The notes: generated from the letters alone by a model not told the origin. 64,000 bases of DNA from Brachyhypopomus gauderio (GCF_052324685.1 NC_135211.1:7794386-7858385); one strand, 5' to 3'. Shown: positions 10,264 to 22,783, counted from the stretch's first letter. A program made the numbers and translations.

Positions 10264-10345
10264 GGTAGCGTGGCCGAGTGGTCTAAGGCGCTGGATTTAA
10301 GCTCCATTCTCTTCGGAGGCGTTGGTTCAAATCCCACCGCTACCA
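10264..10345 (+). tRNA. U14: tRNA-Leu (UAA), T-stem mismatch (G51U)
   Basis: This is a sister of U12 by leader and spacer, but with a private G51→U giving GTTGG opposite CCCAC. That places a U·C mismatch in the middle of the T stem. The B-box core GGTTCAAATCC is untouched, so transcription should be unaffected while folding is weakened. Confidence 0.85.
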
Positions 10346-11047
10346 AGTGGAGTTTTACAAACACTCACGGTCAGTTGTGCCCCTGCCAAATCACTTGTCT
10401 ATGTGAAAAGAAGAAAACGAGTAGTGAAAAGAAAGAAGAAGCAGCAACTCATCCATCATCAAGTCATCCTTTCCAAGTCCCTTTAAATGCCATCTGCAGG
10501 GGTTTTAACTTGCTGTTCATATTTTTGTTGCTTAATATTTCATATAGCTAAATGATATGCAAGTCATTTATGACACATAAGCAGCAGCAATCCACTCAAG
10601 ATGGGCCTTTTATTTATCCAAGGAGTTCAAGCATGTATGTCAAAATGGGAACGGTGCTGTGTCCCTCCAAGAAAACGACTTGATACAAGTATGCTATGTA
10701 CACTACCAGATTGTCATGTACTCTGAGTCTAAGCTGTGAGAATTCATAGCACACCAATAAACCCATGCTCAAATTGGAACATTTGTAACGTGCAGGGTGT
10801 TAAAAGGCCGGACGATAAAACGTAAGCGTTCATCTACTTATTCAGAATGGCAGGAGAAGAAAGAAGATCACGTAGTGACATATCCTGCCAGGATGCCTTT
10901 TGCAAAGTGTTGTATGTGACTGTGTGCTGAGGCGAGGTTGAAGAGGAAACTGCTTTTATCAGACTGGAAATGATGATTCTTGCCTCTTCCAATTCAACAT
11001 AAATTCACCTTCTTTCGTGAAAAAGTCGGCAAAGACTTCGTCATAGA

Positions 11048-11129
11048 GGTAGCGTGGCCGAGTGGTCTAAGGCGCTGGATTTAAGCTCCATTCTCTTCGG
11101 AGGCGTGGGTTCAAATCCCACCGCTACCA
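11048..11129 (+). tRNA. U15: tRNA-Leu (UAA), fully paired acceptor
   Basis: C66 form with all stems paired apart from 27·43. The leader has a private ACTTCGTCATAG. The spacer carries GATGGCCC, as in U2, and the 2-bp insertion. Confidence 0.93.
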
Positions 11130-11831
11130 AGTGGAGTTTTACAAACACTCACGGTCAGTTGTGCCCCTGCCAAATCACTTGTCTATGTGAAAAGAAGAAA
11201 ACGAGTAGCGAAAAGAAAGAAGAAGCAGCAACTCATCCATCATCAAGTCATCCTTTCCAAGTCCCTTTAAATGCCATCTGCAGGGGTTTTAACTTGCTGT
11301 TCATATTTTTGTTGCTTAATATTTCATATAGCTAAATGATATGCAAGTCATTAATGACACATAAGCAGCAGCAATCCACTCAAGATGGCCCTTTTAATTA
11401 TCCAAGGAGTTCAAGCTGGTATGTCAAAATGGGAACGGTGCTGTGTCCCTCCAAGAAAACGACTTGATACAAATATGCTATGTACACTACCAGATTGTCA
11501 TGTACTCTGAGTCTAAGCTGTGAGAATTCATAGCACACCAATAAACCCATGCTGAAATTGGAACATTTGTAATGTGCAGGGTGTTAAAAGGCCGGACGAT
11601 AAAACGTAAGCGTTCATCTACTTATTCAGAATGGCAGGAGAAGAAAGAAGATCAAGTAGTGACATATCCTGCCAGGATGCCTTTTGCAAAGTGTTGTATG
11701 TGACTGTGTGCTGAGGCGAGGTTGAAGAGGAAGCTGCTTTTATCAGACTGGAAATGATGATTCTTGCCTCTTCCAATTCAACATAAATTCACCTTCTTTC
11801 GTGAAAAAGTCGGCAAAGTCTTCTTCATAGA

Positions 11832-11913
11832 GGTAGCGTGGCCGAGTGGTCTAAGGCGCTGGATTTAAGCTCCATTCTCTTCGGAGGCGTGGGTTCAAAT
11901 CCCACTGCTACCA
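11832..11913 (+). tRNA. U16: tRNA-Leu (UAA), common form
   Basis: U66 form. The leader has the asymmetric AGTCTTC, and the spacer has TGATAATTC, as in U3. Confidence 0.93.
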
Positions 11914-12613
11914 AGTGGAGTTTTACAAACACTCACGGTCAGTTGTGCCCCTGCCAAATCACTTGTCTATGTGAAAAGAAGAAAACGAGTAGCGAAAAGA
12001 AAGAAGAAGCAGCAACTCATCCATCATCGTCATCCTTTCCAAGTCCCTTTAAATGCCATCTGCAGGGGTTTTAACTTGCTGTTCATATTTTTGTTGCTTA
12101 ATATTTCATATAGCTAAATGATATGCAAGTCATTAATGACACATAAGCAGCAGCAATCCACTCAAGATGGGCCTTTTAATTATCCAAGGAGTTCAAGCTG
12201 GTATGTCAAAATGGGAACGGTGCTGTGTCCCTCCAAGAAAACGACTTGATACAAATATGCTATGTACACTACCAGATTGTCATGTACTCTGAGTCTAAGC
12301 TGTGATAATTCATAGCACACCAATAAACCCATGCTGAAATTGGAACATTTGTAATGTGCAGGGTGTTAAAAGGCCGGACGATAAAACGTAAGCGTTCATC
12401 TACTTATTCAGAATGGCAGGAGAAGAAAGAAGATCAAGTAGTGACATATCCTGCCAGGATGCCTTTTGCAATGTGTTGTATGTGACTGTGTGCTGAGGCG
12501 AGGTTGAAGAGGAAGCTGCTTTTATCAGACTGGAAATGATGATTCTTGCCTCTTCCAATTCAACATAAATTCACCTTCTTTCGTGAAAAAGTCGGCAAAG
12601 ACTTCTTCATAGA

Positions 12614-12695
12614 GGTAGCGTGGCCGAGTGGTCTAAGGCGCTGGATTTAAGCTCCATTCTCTTCGGAGGCGTGGGTTCAAATCCCACTGCTACCA
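12614..12695 (+). tRNA. U17: tRNA-Leu (UAA), common form, mosaic unit
   Basis: The tRNA is the common U66 form, but the spacer matches U1 (GCCAAGTCAC, CCAACATCG, AACTGGCTG). The unit therefore joins a common-type gene to a U1-type spacer. Confidence 0.93.
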
Positions 12696-13395
12696 AGTGG
12701 AGTTTTACAAACACTCACGGTCAGTTGTGCCCCTGCCAAGTCACTTGTCTATGTGAAAAGAAGAAAACGAGTAGCGAAAAGAAAGAAGAAGCAGCAACTC
12801 ATCCAACATCGTCATCCTTTCCAAGTCCCTTTAAATGCCATCTGCAGGGGTTTTAACTGGCTGTTCATATTTTTGTTGCTTAATATTTCATATAGCTAAA
12901 TGATATGCAAGTCATTAATGACACATAAGCAGCAGCAATCCACTCAAGATGGGCCTTTTAATTATCCAAGGAGTTCAAGCTGGTATGTCAAAATGGGAAC
13001 GGTGCTGTGTCCCTCCAAGAAAACGACTTGATACAAATATGCTATGTACACTACCAGATTGTCATGTACTCTGAGTCTAAGCTGTGAGAATTCATAGCAC
13101 ACCAATAAACCCATGCTGAAATTGGAACATTTGTAATGTGCAGGGTGTTAAAAGGCCGGACGATAAAACGTAAGCGTTCATCTACTTATTCAGAATGGCA
13201 GGAGAAGAAAGAAGATCAAGTAGTGACATATCCTGCCAGGATGCCTTTTGCAATGTGTTGTATGTGACTGTGTGCTGAGGCGAGGTTGAAGAGGAAGCTG
13301 CTTTTATCAGACTGGAAATGATGATTCTTGCCTCTTCCAATTCAACATAAATTCACCTTCTTTCGTGAAAAAGTCGGCAAAGACTTCTTCATAGA

Positions 13396-13477
13396 GGTAG
13401 CGTGGCTGTGTGGTCTAAGGCGCTGCATTTAAGCTCCATTCTCGTTCGAGGCGTGGGTTCAAATCCCACCGCTACCA
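13396..13477 (+). tRNA. U18: tRNA-Leu (UAA), degenerate (A14U, G30C)
   Basis: Same lesions as U2: C12→U, A14→U, G30→C and variable loop GTTC. It sits next to the U17 spacer exactly as U2 sits next to U1. Confidence 0.82.
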
Positions 13478-14179
13478 AGTGGAGTTTTACAAACACTCAC
13501 GGTCAGTTGTGCCCCTGCCAAATCACTTGTCTATGTGAAAAGAAGAAAACGAGTAGCGAAAAGAAAGAAGAAGCAGCAACTCATCCATCATCAAGTCATC
13601 CTTTCCAAGTCCCTTTAAATGCCATCTGCAGGGGTTTTAACTTGCTGTTCATATTTTTGTTGCTTAATATTTCATATAGCTAAATGATATGCAAGTCATT
13701 AATGACACATAAGCAGCAGCAATCCACTCAAGATGGCCCTTTTAATTATCCAAGGAGTTCAAGCTGGTATGTCAAAATGGGAACGGTGCTGTGTCCCTCC
13801 AAGAAAACGACTTGATACAAATATGCTATGTACACTACCAGATTGTCATGTACTCTGAGTCTAAGCTGTGAGAATTCATAGCACACCAATAAACCCATGC
13901 TGAAATTGGAACATTTGTAATGTGCAGGGTGTTAAAAGGCCGGACGATAAAACGTAAGCGTTCATCTACTTATTCAGAATGGCAGGAGAAGAAAGAAGAT
14001 CAAGTAGTGACATATCCTGCCAGGATGCCTTTTGCAAAGTGTTGTATGTGACTGTGTGCTGAGGCGAGGTTGAAGAGGAAGCTGCTTTTATGAGACTGGA
14101 AATGATGATTCTTGCCTCTTCCAATTCAACATAAATTCACCTTCTTTCGTGAAAAAGTCGGCAAAGTCTTCTTCATAGA

Positions 14180-14261
14180 GGTAGCGTGGCCGAGTGGTCT
14201 AAGGCGCTGGATTTAAGCTCCATTCTCTTCGGAGGCGTGGGTTCAAATCCCACTGCTACCA
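14180..14261 (+). tRNA. U19: tRNA-Leu (UAA), common form
   Basis: U66 form following U18 as U3 follows U2, with AGTCTTC leader and TGATAATTC spacer. The spacer end (CAATGTG) differs from U3 (CAAAGTG). Confidence 0.93.
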
Positions 14262-14961
14262 AGTGGAGTTTTACAAACACTCACGGTCAGTTGTGCCCCT
14301 GCCAAATCACTTGTCTATGTGAAAAGAAGAAAACGAGTAGCGAAAAGAAAGAAGAAGCAGCAACTCATCCATCATCGTCATCCTTTCCAAGTCCCTTTAA
14401 ATGCCATCTGCAGGGGTTTTAACTTGCTGTTCATATTTTTGTTGCTTAATATTTCATATAGCTAAATGATATGCAAGTCATTAATGACACATAAGCAGCA
14501 GCAATCCACTCAAGATGGGCCTTTTAATTATCCAAGGAGTTCAAGCTGGTATGTCAAAATGGGAACGGTGCTGTGTCCCTCCAAGAAAACGACTTGATAC
14601 AAATATGCTATGTACACTACCAGATTGTCATGTACTCTGAGTCTAAGCTGTGATAATTCATAGCACACCAATAAACCCATGCTGAAATTGGAACATTTGT
14701 AATGTGCAGGGTGTTAAAAGGCCGGACGATAAAACGTAAGCGTTCATCTACTTATTCAGAATGGCAGGAGAAGAAAGAAGATCAAGTAGTGACATATCCT
14801 GCCAGGATGCCTTTTGCAATGTGTTGTATGTGACTGTGTGCTGAGGCGAGGTTGAAGAGGAAGCTGCTTTTATCAGACTGGAAATGATGATTCTTGCCTC
14901 TTCCAATTCAACATAAATTCACCTTCTTTCGTGAAAAAGTCGGCAAAGACTTCTTCATAGA

Positions 14962-15043
14962 GGTAGCGTGGCCGAGTGGTCTAAGGCGCTGGATTTAAGC
15001 TCCGTTCTCTTCGGAGGCGTGGGTTCAAATCCCACTGCTACCA
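14962..15043 (+). tRNA. U20: tRNA-Leu (UAA), A42G variant
   Basis: The 3' anticodon strand is TCCGT, giving a U28·G42 wobble next to the C27·U43 mismatch. It is otherwise the U66 form. It may be an intermediate between the common sequence and the TCTGT of U1 and U30. Confidence 0.91.
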
Positions 15044-15743
15044 AGTGGAGTTTTACAAACACTCACGGTCAGTTGTGCCCCTGCCAAATCACTTGTCTAT
15101 GTGAAAAGAAGAAAACGAGTAGCGAAAAGAAAGAAGAAGCAGCAACTCATCCATCATCGTCATCCTTTCCAAGTCCCTTTAAATGCCATCTGCAGGGGTT
15201 TTAACTTGCTGTTCATATTTTTGTTGCTTAATATTTCATATAGCTAAATGATATGCAAGTCATTAATGACACATAAGCAGCAGCAATCCACTCAAGATGG
15301 GCCTTTTAATTATCCAAGGAGTTCAAGCTGGTATGTCAAAATGGGAACGGTGCTGTGTCCCTCCAAGAAAACGACTTGATACAAATATGCTATGTACACT
15401 ACCAGATTGTCATGTACTCTGAGTCTAAGCTGTGATAATTCATAGCACACCAATAAACCCATGCTGAAATTGGAACATTTGTAATGTGCAGGGTGTTAAA
15501 AGGCCGGACGATAAAACGTAAGCGTTCATCTACTTATTCAGAATGGCAGGAGAAGAAAGAAGATCAAGTAGTGACATATCCTGCCAGGATGCCTTTTGCA
15601 ATGTGTTGTATGTGACTGTGTGCTGAGGCGAGGTTGAAGAGGAAGCTGCTTTTATCAGACTGGAAATGATGATTCTTGCCTCTTCCAATTCAACATAAAT
15701 TCACCTTCTTTCGTGAAAAAGTCGGCAAAGACTTCTTCATAGA

Positions 15744-15825
15744 GGTAGCGTGGCCGAGTGGTCTAAGGCGCTGGATTTAAGCTCCATTCTCTTCGGAGGC
15801 GTGGGTTCAAATCCCACTGCTACCA
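15744..15825 (+). tRNA. U21: tRNA-Leu (UAA), common form
   Basis: U66 form. The spacer has a private CATATGACTAAATG near 16020, where other units read CATATAGCTAAATG. Confidence 0.93.
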
Positions 15826-16525
15826 AGTGGAGTTTTACAAACACTCACGGTCAGTTGTGCCCCTGCCAAATCACTTGTCTATGTGAAAAGAAGAAAACGA
15901 GTAGCGAAAAGAAAGAAGAAGCAGCAACTCATCCATCATCGTCATCCTTTCCAAGTCCCTTTAAATGCCATCTGCAGGGGTTTTAACTTGCTGTTCATAT
16001 TTTTGTTGCTTAATATTTCATATGACTAAATGATATGCAAGTCATTAATGACACATAAGCAGCAGCAATCCACTCAAGATGGGCCTTTTAATTATCCAAG
16101 GAGTTCAAGCTGGTATGTCAAAATGGGAACGGTGCTGTGTCCCTCCAAGAAAACGACTTGATACAAATATGCTATGTACACTACCAGATTGTCATGTACT
16201 CTGAGTCTAAGCTGTGAGAATTCATAGCACACCAATAAACCCATGCTGAAATTGGAACATTTGTAATGTGCAGGGTGTTAAAAGGCCGGACGATAAAACG
16301 TAAGCGTTCATCTACTTATTCAGAATGGCAGGAGAAGAAAGAAGATCAAGTAGTGACATATCCTGCCAGGATGCCTTTTGCAATGTGTTGTATGTGACTG
16401 TGTGCTGAGGCGAGGTTGAAGAGGAAGCTGCTTTTATCAGACTGGAAATGATGATTCTTGCCTCTTCCAATTCAACATAAATTCACCTTCTTTCGTGAAA
16501 AAGTCGGCAAAGACTTCTTCATAGA

Positions 16526-16607
16526 GGTAGCGTGGCCGAGTGGTCTAAGACGCTGGATTTAAGCTCCATTCTCTTCGGAGGCGTGGGTTCAAATCCCACT
16601 GCTACCA
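16526..16607 (+). tRNA. U22: tRNA-Leu (UAA), D-stem mismatch (G24A)
   Basis: AGAC replaces AGGC in the 3' strand of the D stem, giving C11·A24. A and B boxes are intact, so it should be transcribed, but the D stem is reduced. The same change occurs in U24 and U28. The spacer lacks the EcoRI site. Confidence 0.86.
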
Positions 16608-17307
16608 AGTGGAGTTTTACAAACACTCACGGTCAGTTGTGCCCCTGCCAAATCACTTGTCTATGTGAAAAGAAGAAAACGAGTAGCGAAAAGAAAGAAG
16701 AAGCAGCAACTCATCCATCATCGTCATCCTTTCCAAGTCCCTTTAAATGCCATCTGCAGGGGTTTTAACTTGCTGTTCATATTTTTGTTGCTTAATATTT
16801 CATATAGCTAAATGATATGCAAGTCATTAATGACACATAAGCAGCAGCAATCCACTCAAGATGGGCCTTTTAATTATCCAAGGAGTTCAAGCTGGTATGT
16901 CAAAATGGGAACGGTGCTGTGTCCCTCCAAGAAAACGACTTGATACAAATATGCTATGTACACTACCAGATTGTCATGTACTCTGAGTCTAAGCTGTGAT
17001 AATTCATAGCACACCAATAAACCCATGCTGAAATTGGAACATTTGTAATGTGCAGGGTGTTAAAAGGCCGGACGATAAAACGTAAGCGTTCATCTACTTA
17101 TTCAGAATGGCAGGAGAAGAAAGAAGATCAAGTAGTGACATATCCTGCCAGGATGCCTTTTGCAATGTGTTGTATGTGACTGTGTGCTGAGGCGAGGTTG
17201 AAGAGGAAGCTGCTTTTATCAGACTGGAAATGATGATTCTTGCCTCTTCCAATTCAACATAAATTCACCTTCTTTCGTGAAAAAGTCGGCAAAGACTTCT
17301 TCATAGA

Positions 17308-17389
17308 GGTAGCGTGGCCGAGTGGTCTAAGGCGCTGGATTTAAGCTCCATTCTCTTCGGAGGCGTGGGTTCAAATCCCACTGCTACCA
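17308..17389 (+). tRNA. U23: tRNA-Leu (UAA), common form
   Basis: U66 form between two G24→A copies. The spacer has the perfect GTCATTAATGAC palindrome. Confidence 0.93.
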
Positions 17390-18089
17390 AGTGGAGTTTT
17401 ACAAACACTCACGGTCAGTTGTGCCCCTGCCAAATCACTTGTCTATGTGAAAAGAAGAAAACGAGTAGCGAAAAGAAAGAAGAAGCAGCAACTCATCCAT
17501 CATCGTCATCCTTTCCAAGTCCCTTTAAATGCCATCTGCAGGGGTTTTAACTTGCTGTTCATATTTTTGTTGCTTAATATTTCATATAGCTAAATGATAT
17601 GCAAGTCATTAATGACACATAAGCAGCAGCAATCCACTCAAGATGGGCCTTTTAATTATCCAAGGAGTTCAAGCTGGTATGTCAAAATGGGAACGGTGCT
17701 GTGTCCCTCCAAGAAAACGACTTGATACAAATATGCTATGTACACTACCAGATTGTCATGTACTCTGAGTCTAAGCTGTGAGAATTCATAGCACACCAAT
17801 AAACCCATGCTGAAATTGGAACATTTGTAATGTGCAGGGTGTTAAAAGGCCGGACGATAAAACGTAAGCGTTCATCTACTTATTCAGAATGGCAGGAGAA
17901 GAAAGAAGATCAAGTAGTGACATATCCTGCCAGGATGCCTTTTGCAATGTGTTGTATGTGACTGTGTGCTGAGGCGAGGTTGAAGAGGAAGCTGCTTTTA
18001 TCAGACTGGAAATGATGATTCTTGCCTCTTCCAATTCAACATAAATTCACCTTCTTTCGTGAAAAAGTCGGCAAAGACTTCTTCATAGA

Positions 18090-18171
18090 GGTAGCGTGGC
18101 CGAGTGGTCTAAGACGCTGGATTTAAGCTCCATTCTCTTCGGAGGCGTGGGTTCAAATCCCACTGCTACCA
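18090..18171 (+). tRNA. U24: tRNA-Leu (UAA), D-stem mismatch (G24A)
   Basis: Same G24→A as U22, but the spacer is a different type (CATCCTTGTC, TTTATGAC, ACATTAGTAATG). A private AAGAAAAAGACT lies near 18494. Confidence 0.86.
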
Positions 18172-18871
18172 AGTGGAGTTTTACAAACACTCACGGTCAG
18201 TTGTGCCCCTGCCAAATCACTTGTCTATGTGAAAAGAAGAAAACGAGTAGCGAAAAGAAAGAAGAAGCAGCAACTCATCCATCCTTGTCATCCTTTCCAA
18301 GTCCCTTTAAATGCCATCTGCAGGGGTTTTAACTTGCTGTTCATATTTTTGTTGCTTAATATTTCATATAGCTAAATGATATGCAAGTCATTTATGACAC
18401 ATAAGCAGCAGCAATCCACTCAAGATGGGCCTTTTAATTATCCAAGGAGTTCAAGCAGGTATGTCAAAATGGGAACGGTGCTGTGTCCCTCCAAGAAAAA
18501 GACTTGATACAAGTATGCTATGTACACTACCAGATTGTCATGTACTCTGAGTCTAAGCTGTGAGAATTCATAGCACACCAATAAACCCATGCTGAAATTG
18601 GAACATTAGTAATGTGCAGGGTGTTAAAAGGCCGGACGATAAAACGTAAGCGTTCATCTACTTATTCAGAATGGCAGGAGAAGAAAGAAGATCAAGTAGT
18701 GACATATCCTGCCAGGATGCCTTTTGCAAAGTGTTGTATGTGACTGTGTGCTGAGGCGAGGTTGAAGAGGAAGCTGCTTTTATCAGACTGGAAATGATGA
18801 TTCTTGCCTCTTCCAATTCAACATAAATTCACCTTCTTTCTTGAAAAAGTCGGCAAAGACTTCTTCATAGA

Positions 18872-18953
18872 GGTAGCGTGGCCGAGTGGTCTAAGGCGCT
18901 GGATTTAAGCTCCATTCTCTTCGGAGGCGTGGGTTCAAATCCCACTGCTACAA
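18872..18953 (+). tRNA. U25: tRNA-Leu (UAA), acceptor mismatch (C72A)
   Basis: The 3' end reads TGCTACA-A, so G1 faces A72 and the first acceptor pair is lost, while A73 remains. The leader has TTTCTTGAAAAAG for TTTCGTGAAAAAG. The spacer end has GCTAAGGCGACG and CTTACCTC. It is the first of 13 copies with this change in the window. Confidence 0.86.
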
Positions 18954-19653
18954 AGTGGAGTTTTACAAACACTCACGGTCAGTTGTGCCCCTGCCAAATC
19001 ACTTGTCTATGTGAAAAGAAGAAAACGAGTAGCGAAAAGAAAGAAGAAGCAGCAACTCATCCATCCTTGTCATCCTTTCCAAGTCCCTTTAAATGCCATC
19101 TGCAGGGGTTTTAACTTGCTGTTCATATTTTTGTTGCTTAATATTTCATATAGCTAAATGATATGCAAGTCATTAATGACACATAAGCAGCAGCAATCCA
19201 CTCAAGATGGGCCTTTTAATTATCCAAGGAGTTCAAGCTGGTATGTCAAAATGGGAACGGTGCTGTGTCCCTCCAAGAAAACGACTTGATACAAATATGC
19301 TATGTACACTACCAGATTGTCATGTACTCTGAGTCTAAGCTGTGAGAATTCATAGCACACCAATAAACCCATGCTGAAATTGGAACATTTGTAATGTGCA
19401 GGGTGTTAAAAGGCCGGACGATAAAACGTAAGCGTTCATCTACTTATTCAGAATGGCAGGAGAAGAAAGAAGATCAAGTAGTGACATATCCTGCCAGGAT
19501 GCCTTTTGCAAAGTGTTGTATGTGACTGTGTGCTAAGGCGACGTTGAAGACGAAGCTGCTTTTATCAGACTGGAAATGATGATTCTTACCTCTTCCAATT
19601 CAACATAAATTTACCTTCTTTCGTGAAAAAGTCGGCAAAGACTTCTTCATAGA

Positions 19654-19735
19654 GGTAGCGTGGCCGAGTGGTCTAAGGCGCTGGATTTAAGCTCCATTCT
19701 CTTCGGAGGCGTGGGTTCAAATCCCACCGCTACCA
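19654..19735 (+). tRNA. U26: tRNA-Leu (UAA), fully paired acceptor
   Basis: C66 form with no added lesion. The spacer has GATGGCCC and the 2-bp insertion, as in U15. Confidence 0.93.
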
Positions 19736-20437
19736 AGTGGAGTTTTACAAACACTCACGGTCAGTTGTGCCCCTGCCAAATCACTTGTCTATGTGAAAAG
19801 AAGAAAACGAGTAGCGAAAAGAAAGAAGAAGCAGCAACTCATCCATCATCAAGTCATCCTTTCCAAGTCCCTTTAAATGCCATCTGCAGGGGTTTTAACT
19901 TGCTGTTCATATTTTTGTTGCTTAATATTTCATATAGCTAAATGATATGCAAGTCATTAATGACACATAAGCAGCAGCAATCCACTCAAGATGGCCCTTT
20001 TAATTATCCAAGGAGTTCAAGCTGGTATGTCAAAATGGGAACGGTGCTGTGTCCCTCCAAGAAAACGACTTGATACAAATATGCTATGTACACTACCAGA
20101 TTGTCATGTACTCTGAGTCTAAGCTGTGAGAATTCATAGCACACCAATAAACCCATGCTGAAATTGGAACATTTGTAATGTGCAGGGTGTTAAAAGGCCG
20201 GACGATAAAACGTAAGCGTTCATCTACTTATTCAGAATGGCAGGAGAAGAAAGAAGATCAAGTAGTGACATATCCTGCCAGGATGCCTTTTGCAAAGTGT
20301 TGTATGTGACTGTGTGCTGAGGCGAGGTTGAAGAGGAAGCTGCTTTTATGAGACTGGAAATGATGATTCTTGCCTCTTCCAATTCAACATAAATTCACCT
20401 TCTTTCGTGAAAAAGTCGGCAAAGTCTTCTTCATAGA

Positions 20438-20519
20438 GGTAGCGTGGCCGAGTGGTCTAAGGCGCTGGATTTAAGCTCCATTCTCTTCGGAGGCGTGGGT
20501 TCAAATCCCACTGCTACCA
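20438..20519 (+). tRNA. U27: tRNA-Leu (UAA), common form
   Basis: U66 form with AGTCTTC leader. It precedes U28 as U23 precedes U24. Confidence 0.93.
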
Positions 20520-21219
20520 AGTGGAGTTTTACAAACACTCACGGTCAGTTGTGCCCCTGCCAAATCACTTGTCTATGTGAAAAGAAGAAAACGAGTAGCG
20601 AAAAGAAAGAAGAAGCAGCAACTCATCCATCATCGTCATCCTTTCCAAGTCCCTTTAAATGCCATCTGCAGGGGTTTTAACTTGCTGTTCATATTTTTGT
20701 TGCTTAATATTTCATATAGCTAAATGATATGCAAGTCATTAATGACACATAAGCAGCAGCAATCCACTCAAGATGGGCCTTTTAATTATCCAAGGAGTTC
20801 AAGCTGGTATGTCAAAATGGGAACGGTGCTGTGTCCCTCCAAGAAAACGACTTGATACAAATATGCTATGTACACTACCAGATTGTCATGTACTCTGAGT
20901 CTAAGCTGTGAGAATTCATAGCACACCAATAAACCCATGCTGAAATTGGAACATTTGTAATGTGCAGGGTGTTAAAAGGCCGGACGATAAAACGTAAGCG
21001 TTCATCTACTTATTCAGAATGGCAGGAGAAGAAAGAAGATCAAGTAGTGACATATCCTGCCAGGATGCCTTTTGCAATGTGTTGTATGTGACTGTGTGCT
21101 GAGGCGAGGTTGAAGAGGAAGCTGCTTTTATCAGACTGGAAATGATGATTCTTGCCTCTTCCAATTCAACATAAATTCACCTTCTTTCGTGAAAAAGTCG
21201 GCAAAGACTTCTTCATAGA

Positions 21220-21301
21220 GGTAGCGTGGCCGAGTGGTCTAAGACGCTGGATTTAAGCTCCATTCTCTTCGGAGGCGTGGGTTCAAATCCCACTGCTACC
21301 A
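21220..21301 (+). tRNA. U28: tRNA-Leu (UAA), G24A, with terminator weakened
   Basis: The D stem has C11·A24, as in U22 and U24. This is the only copy in which the first T of the terminator is C (21309), leaving TTT. The next T4 run is at 21457–21460, 156 nt past the gene, so a longer primary transcript is predicted. Confidence 0.86.
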
Positions 21302-22001
21302 AGTGGAGCTTTACAAACACTCACGGTCAGTTGTGCCCCTGCCAAATCACTTGTCTATGTGAAAAGAAGAAAACGAGTAGCGAAAAGAAAGAAGAAGCAG
21401 CAACTCATCCATCCTTGTCATCCTTTCCAAGTCCCTTTAAATGCCATCTGCAGGGGTTTTAACTTGCTGTTCATATTTTTGTTGCTTAATATTTCATATA
21501 GCTAAATGATATGCAAGTCATTTATGACACATAAGCAGCAGCAATCCACTCAAGATGGGCCTTTTAATTATCCAAGGAGTTCAAGCAGGTATGTCAAAAT
21601 GGGAACGGTGCTGTGTCCCTCCAAGAAAACGACTTGATACAAGTATGCTATGTACACTACCAGATTGTCATGTACTCTGAGTCTAAGCTGTGAGAATTCA
21701 TAGCACACCAATAAACCCATGCTGAAATTGGAACATTAGTAATGTGCAGGGTGTTAAAAGGCCGGACGATAAAACGTAAGCGTTCATCTACTTATTCAGA
21801 ATGGCAGGAGAAGAAAGAAGATCAAGTAGTGACATATCCTGCCAGGATGCCTTTTGCAAAGTGTTGTATGTGACTGTGTGCTGAGGCGAGGTTGAAGAGG
21901 AAGCTGCTTTTATCAGACTGGAAATGATGATTCTTGCCTCTTCCAATTCAACATAAATTCACCTTCTTTCTTGAAAAAGTCGGCAAAGACTTCTTCATAG
22001 A

Positions 22002-22083
22002 GGTAGCGTGGCCGAGTGGTCTAAGGCGCTGGATTTAAGCTCCATTCTCTTCGGAGGCGTGGGTTCAAATCCCACTGCTACAA
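22002..22083 (+). tRNA. U29: tRNA-Leu (UAA), acceptor mismatch (C72A)
   Basis: G1·A72 mismatch with U66, as in U25. The spacer is mixed: CATCCTTGTC and GCTAAGGCGACG as in U25, but GATGGCCC and TTGCCTC as in other types. Confidence 0.86.
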
Positions 22084-22783
22084 AGTGGAGTTTTACAAAC
22101 ACTCACGGTCAGTTGTGCCCCTGCCAAATCACTTGTCTATGTGAAAAGAAGAAAACGAGTAGCGAAAAGAAAGAAGAAGCAGCAACTCATCCATCCTTGT
22201 CATCCTTTCCAAGTCCCTTTAAATGCCATCTGCAGGGGTTTTAACTTGCTGTTCATATTTTTGTTGCTTAATATTTCATATAGCTAAATGATATGCAAGT
22301 CATTAATGACACATAAGCAGCAGCAATCCACTCAAGATGGCCCTTTTAATTATCCAAGGAGTTCAAGCTGGTATGTCAAAATGGGAACGGTGCTGTGTCC
22401 CTCCAAGAAAACGACTTGATACAAATATGCTATGTACACTACCAGATTGTCATGTACTCTGAGTCTAAGCTGTGAGAATTCATAGCACACCAATAAACCC
22501 ATGCTGAAATTGGAACATTTGTAATGTGCAGGGTGTTAAAAGGCCGGACGATAAAACGTAAGCGTTCATCTACTTATTCAGAATGGCAGGAGAAGAAAGA
22601 AGATCAAGTAGTGACATATCCTGCCAGGATGCCTTTTGCAAAGTGTTGTATGTGACTGTGTGCTAAGGCGACGTTGAAGAGGAAGCTGCTTTTATCAGAC
22701 TGGAAATGATGATTCTTGCCTCTTCCAATTCAACATAAATTCACCTTCTTTCGTGAAAAAGTCGGCAAAGTCTTCTTCATAGA

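Larger units (their letters stand above)
7912..11047 (+). repeat. 1568-bp two-unit repeat, two copies (U11–U14)
   Basis: U11+U12 (7912–9479) and U13+U14 (9480–11047). The first halves have GTCG and AAAACAACTT; the second halves have CTTTATAGAG and AGCATGTATG. It overlaps the last unit of the preceding trimer repeat. Confidence 0.85.
12696..14808 (+). repeat. Block U17–U19, copy 2 (paired with 168–2280)
   Basis: Carries the same succession of markers as 168–2280. The two diverge at the U1/U17 gene itself and again at the end of U3/U19 (CAAAGTG versus CAATGTG). Confidence 0.7.
18090..19653 (+). repeat. Two-unit block U24–U25, repeated at 21220–22783
   Basis: A G24→A gene followed by a C72→A gene recurs four units later (offset 3130 bp) as U28–U29, with CATCCTTGTC in both spacers. 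Confidence 0.8.
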
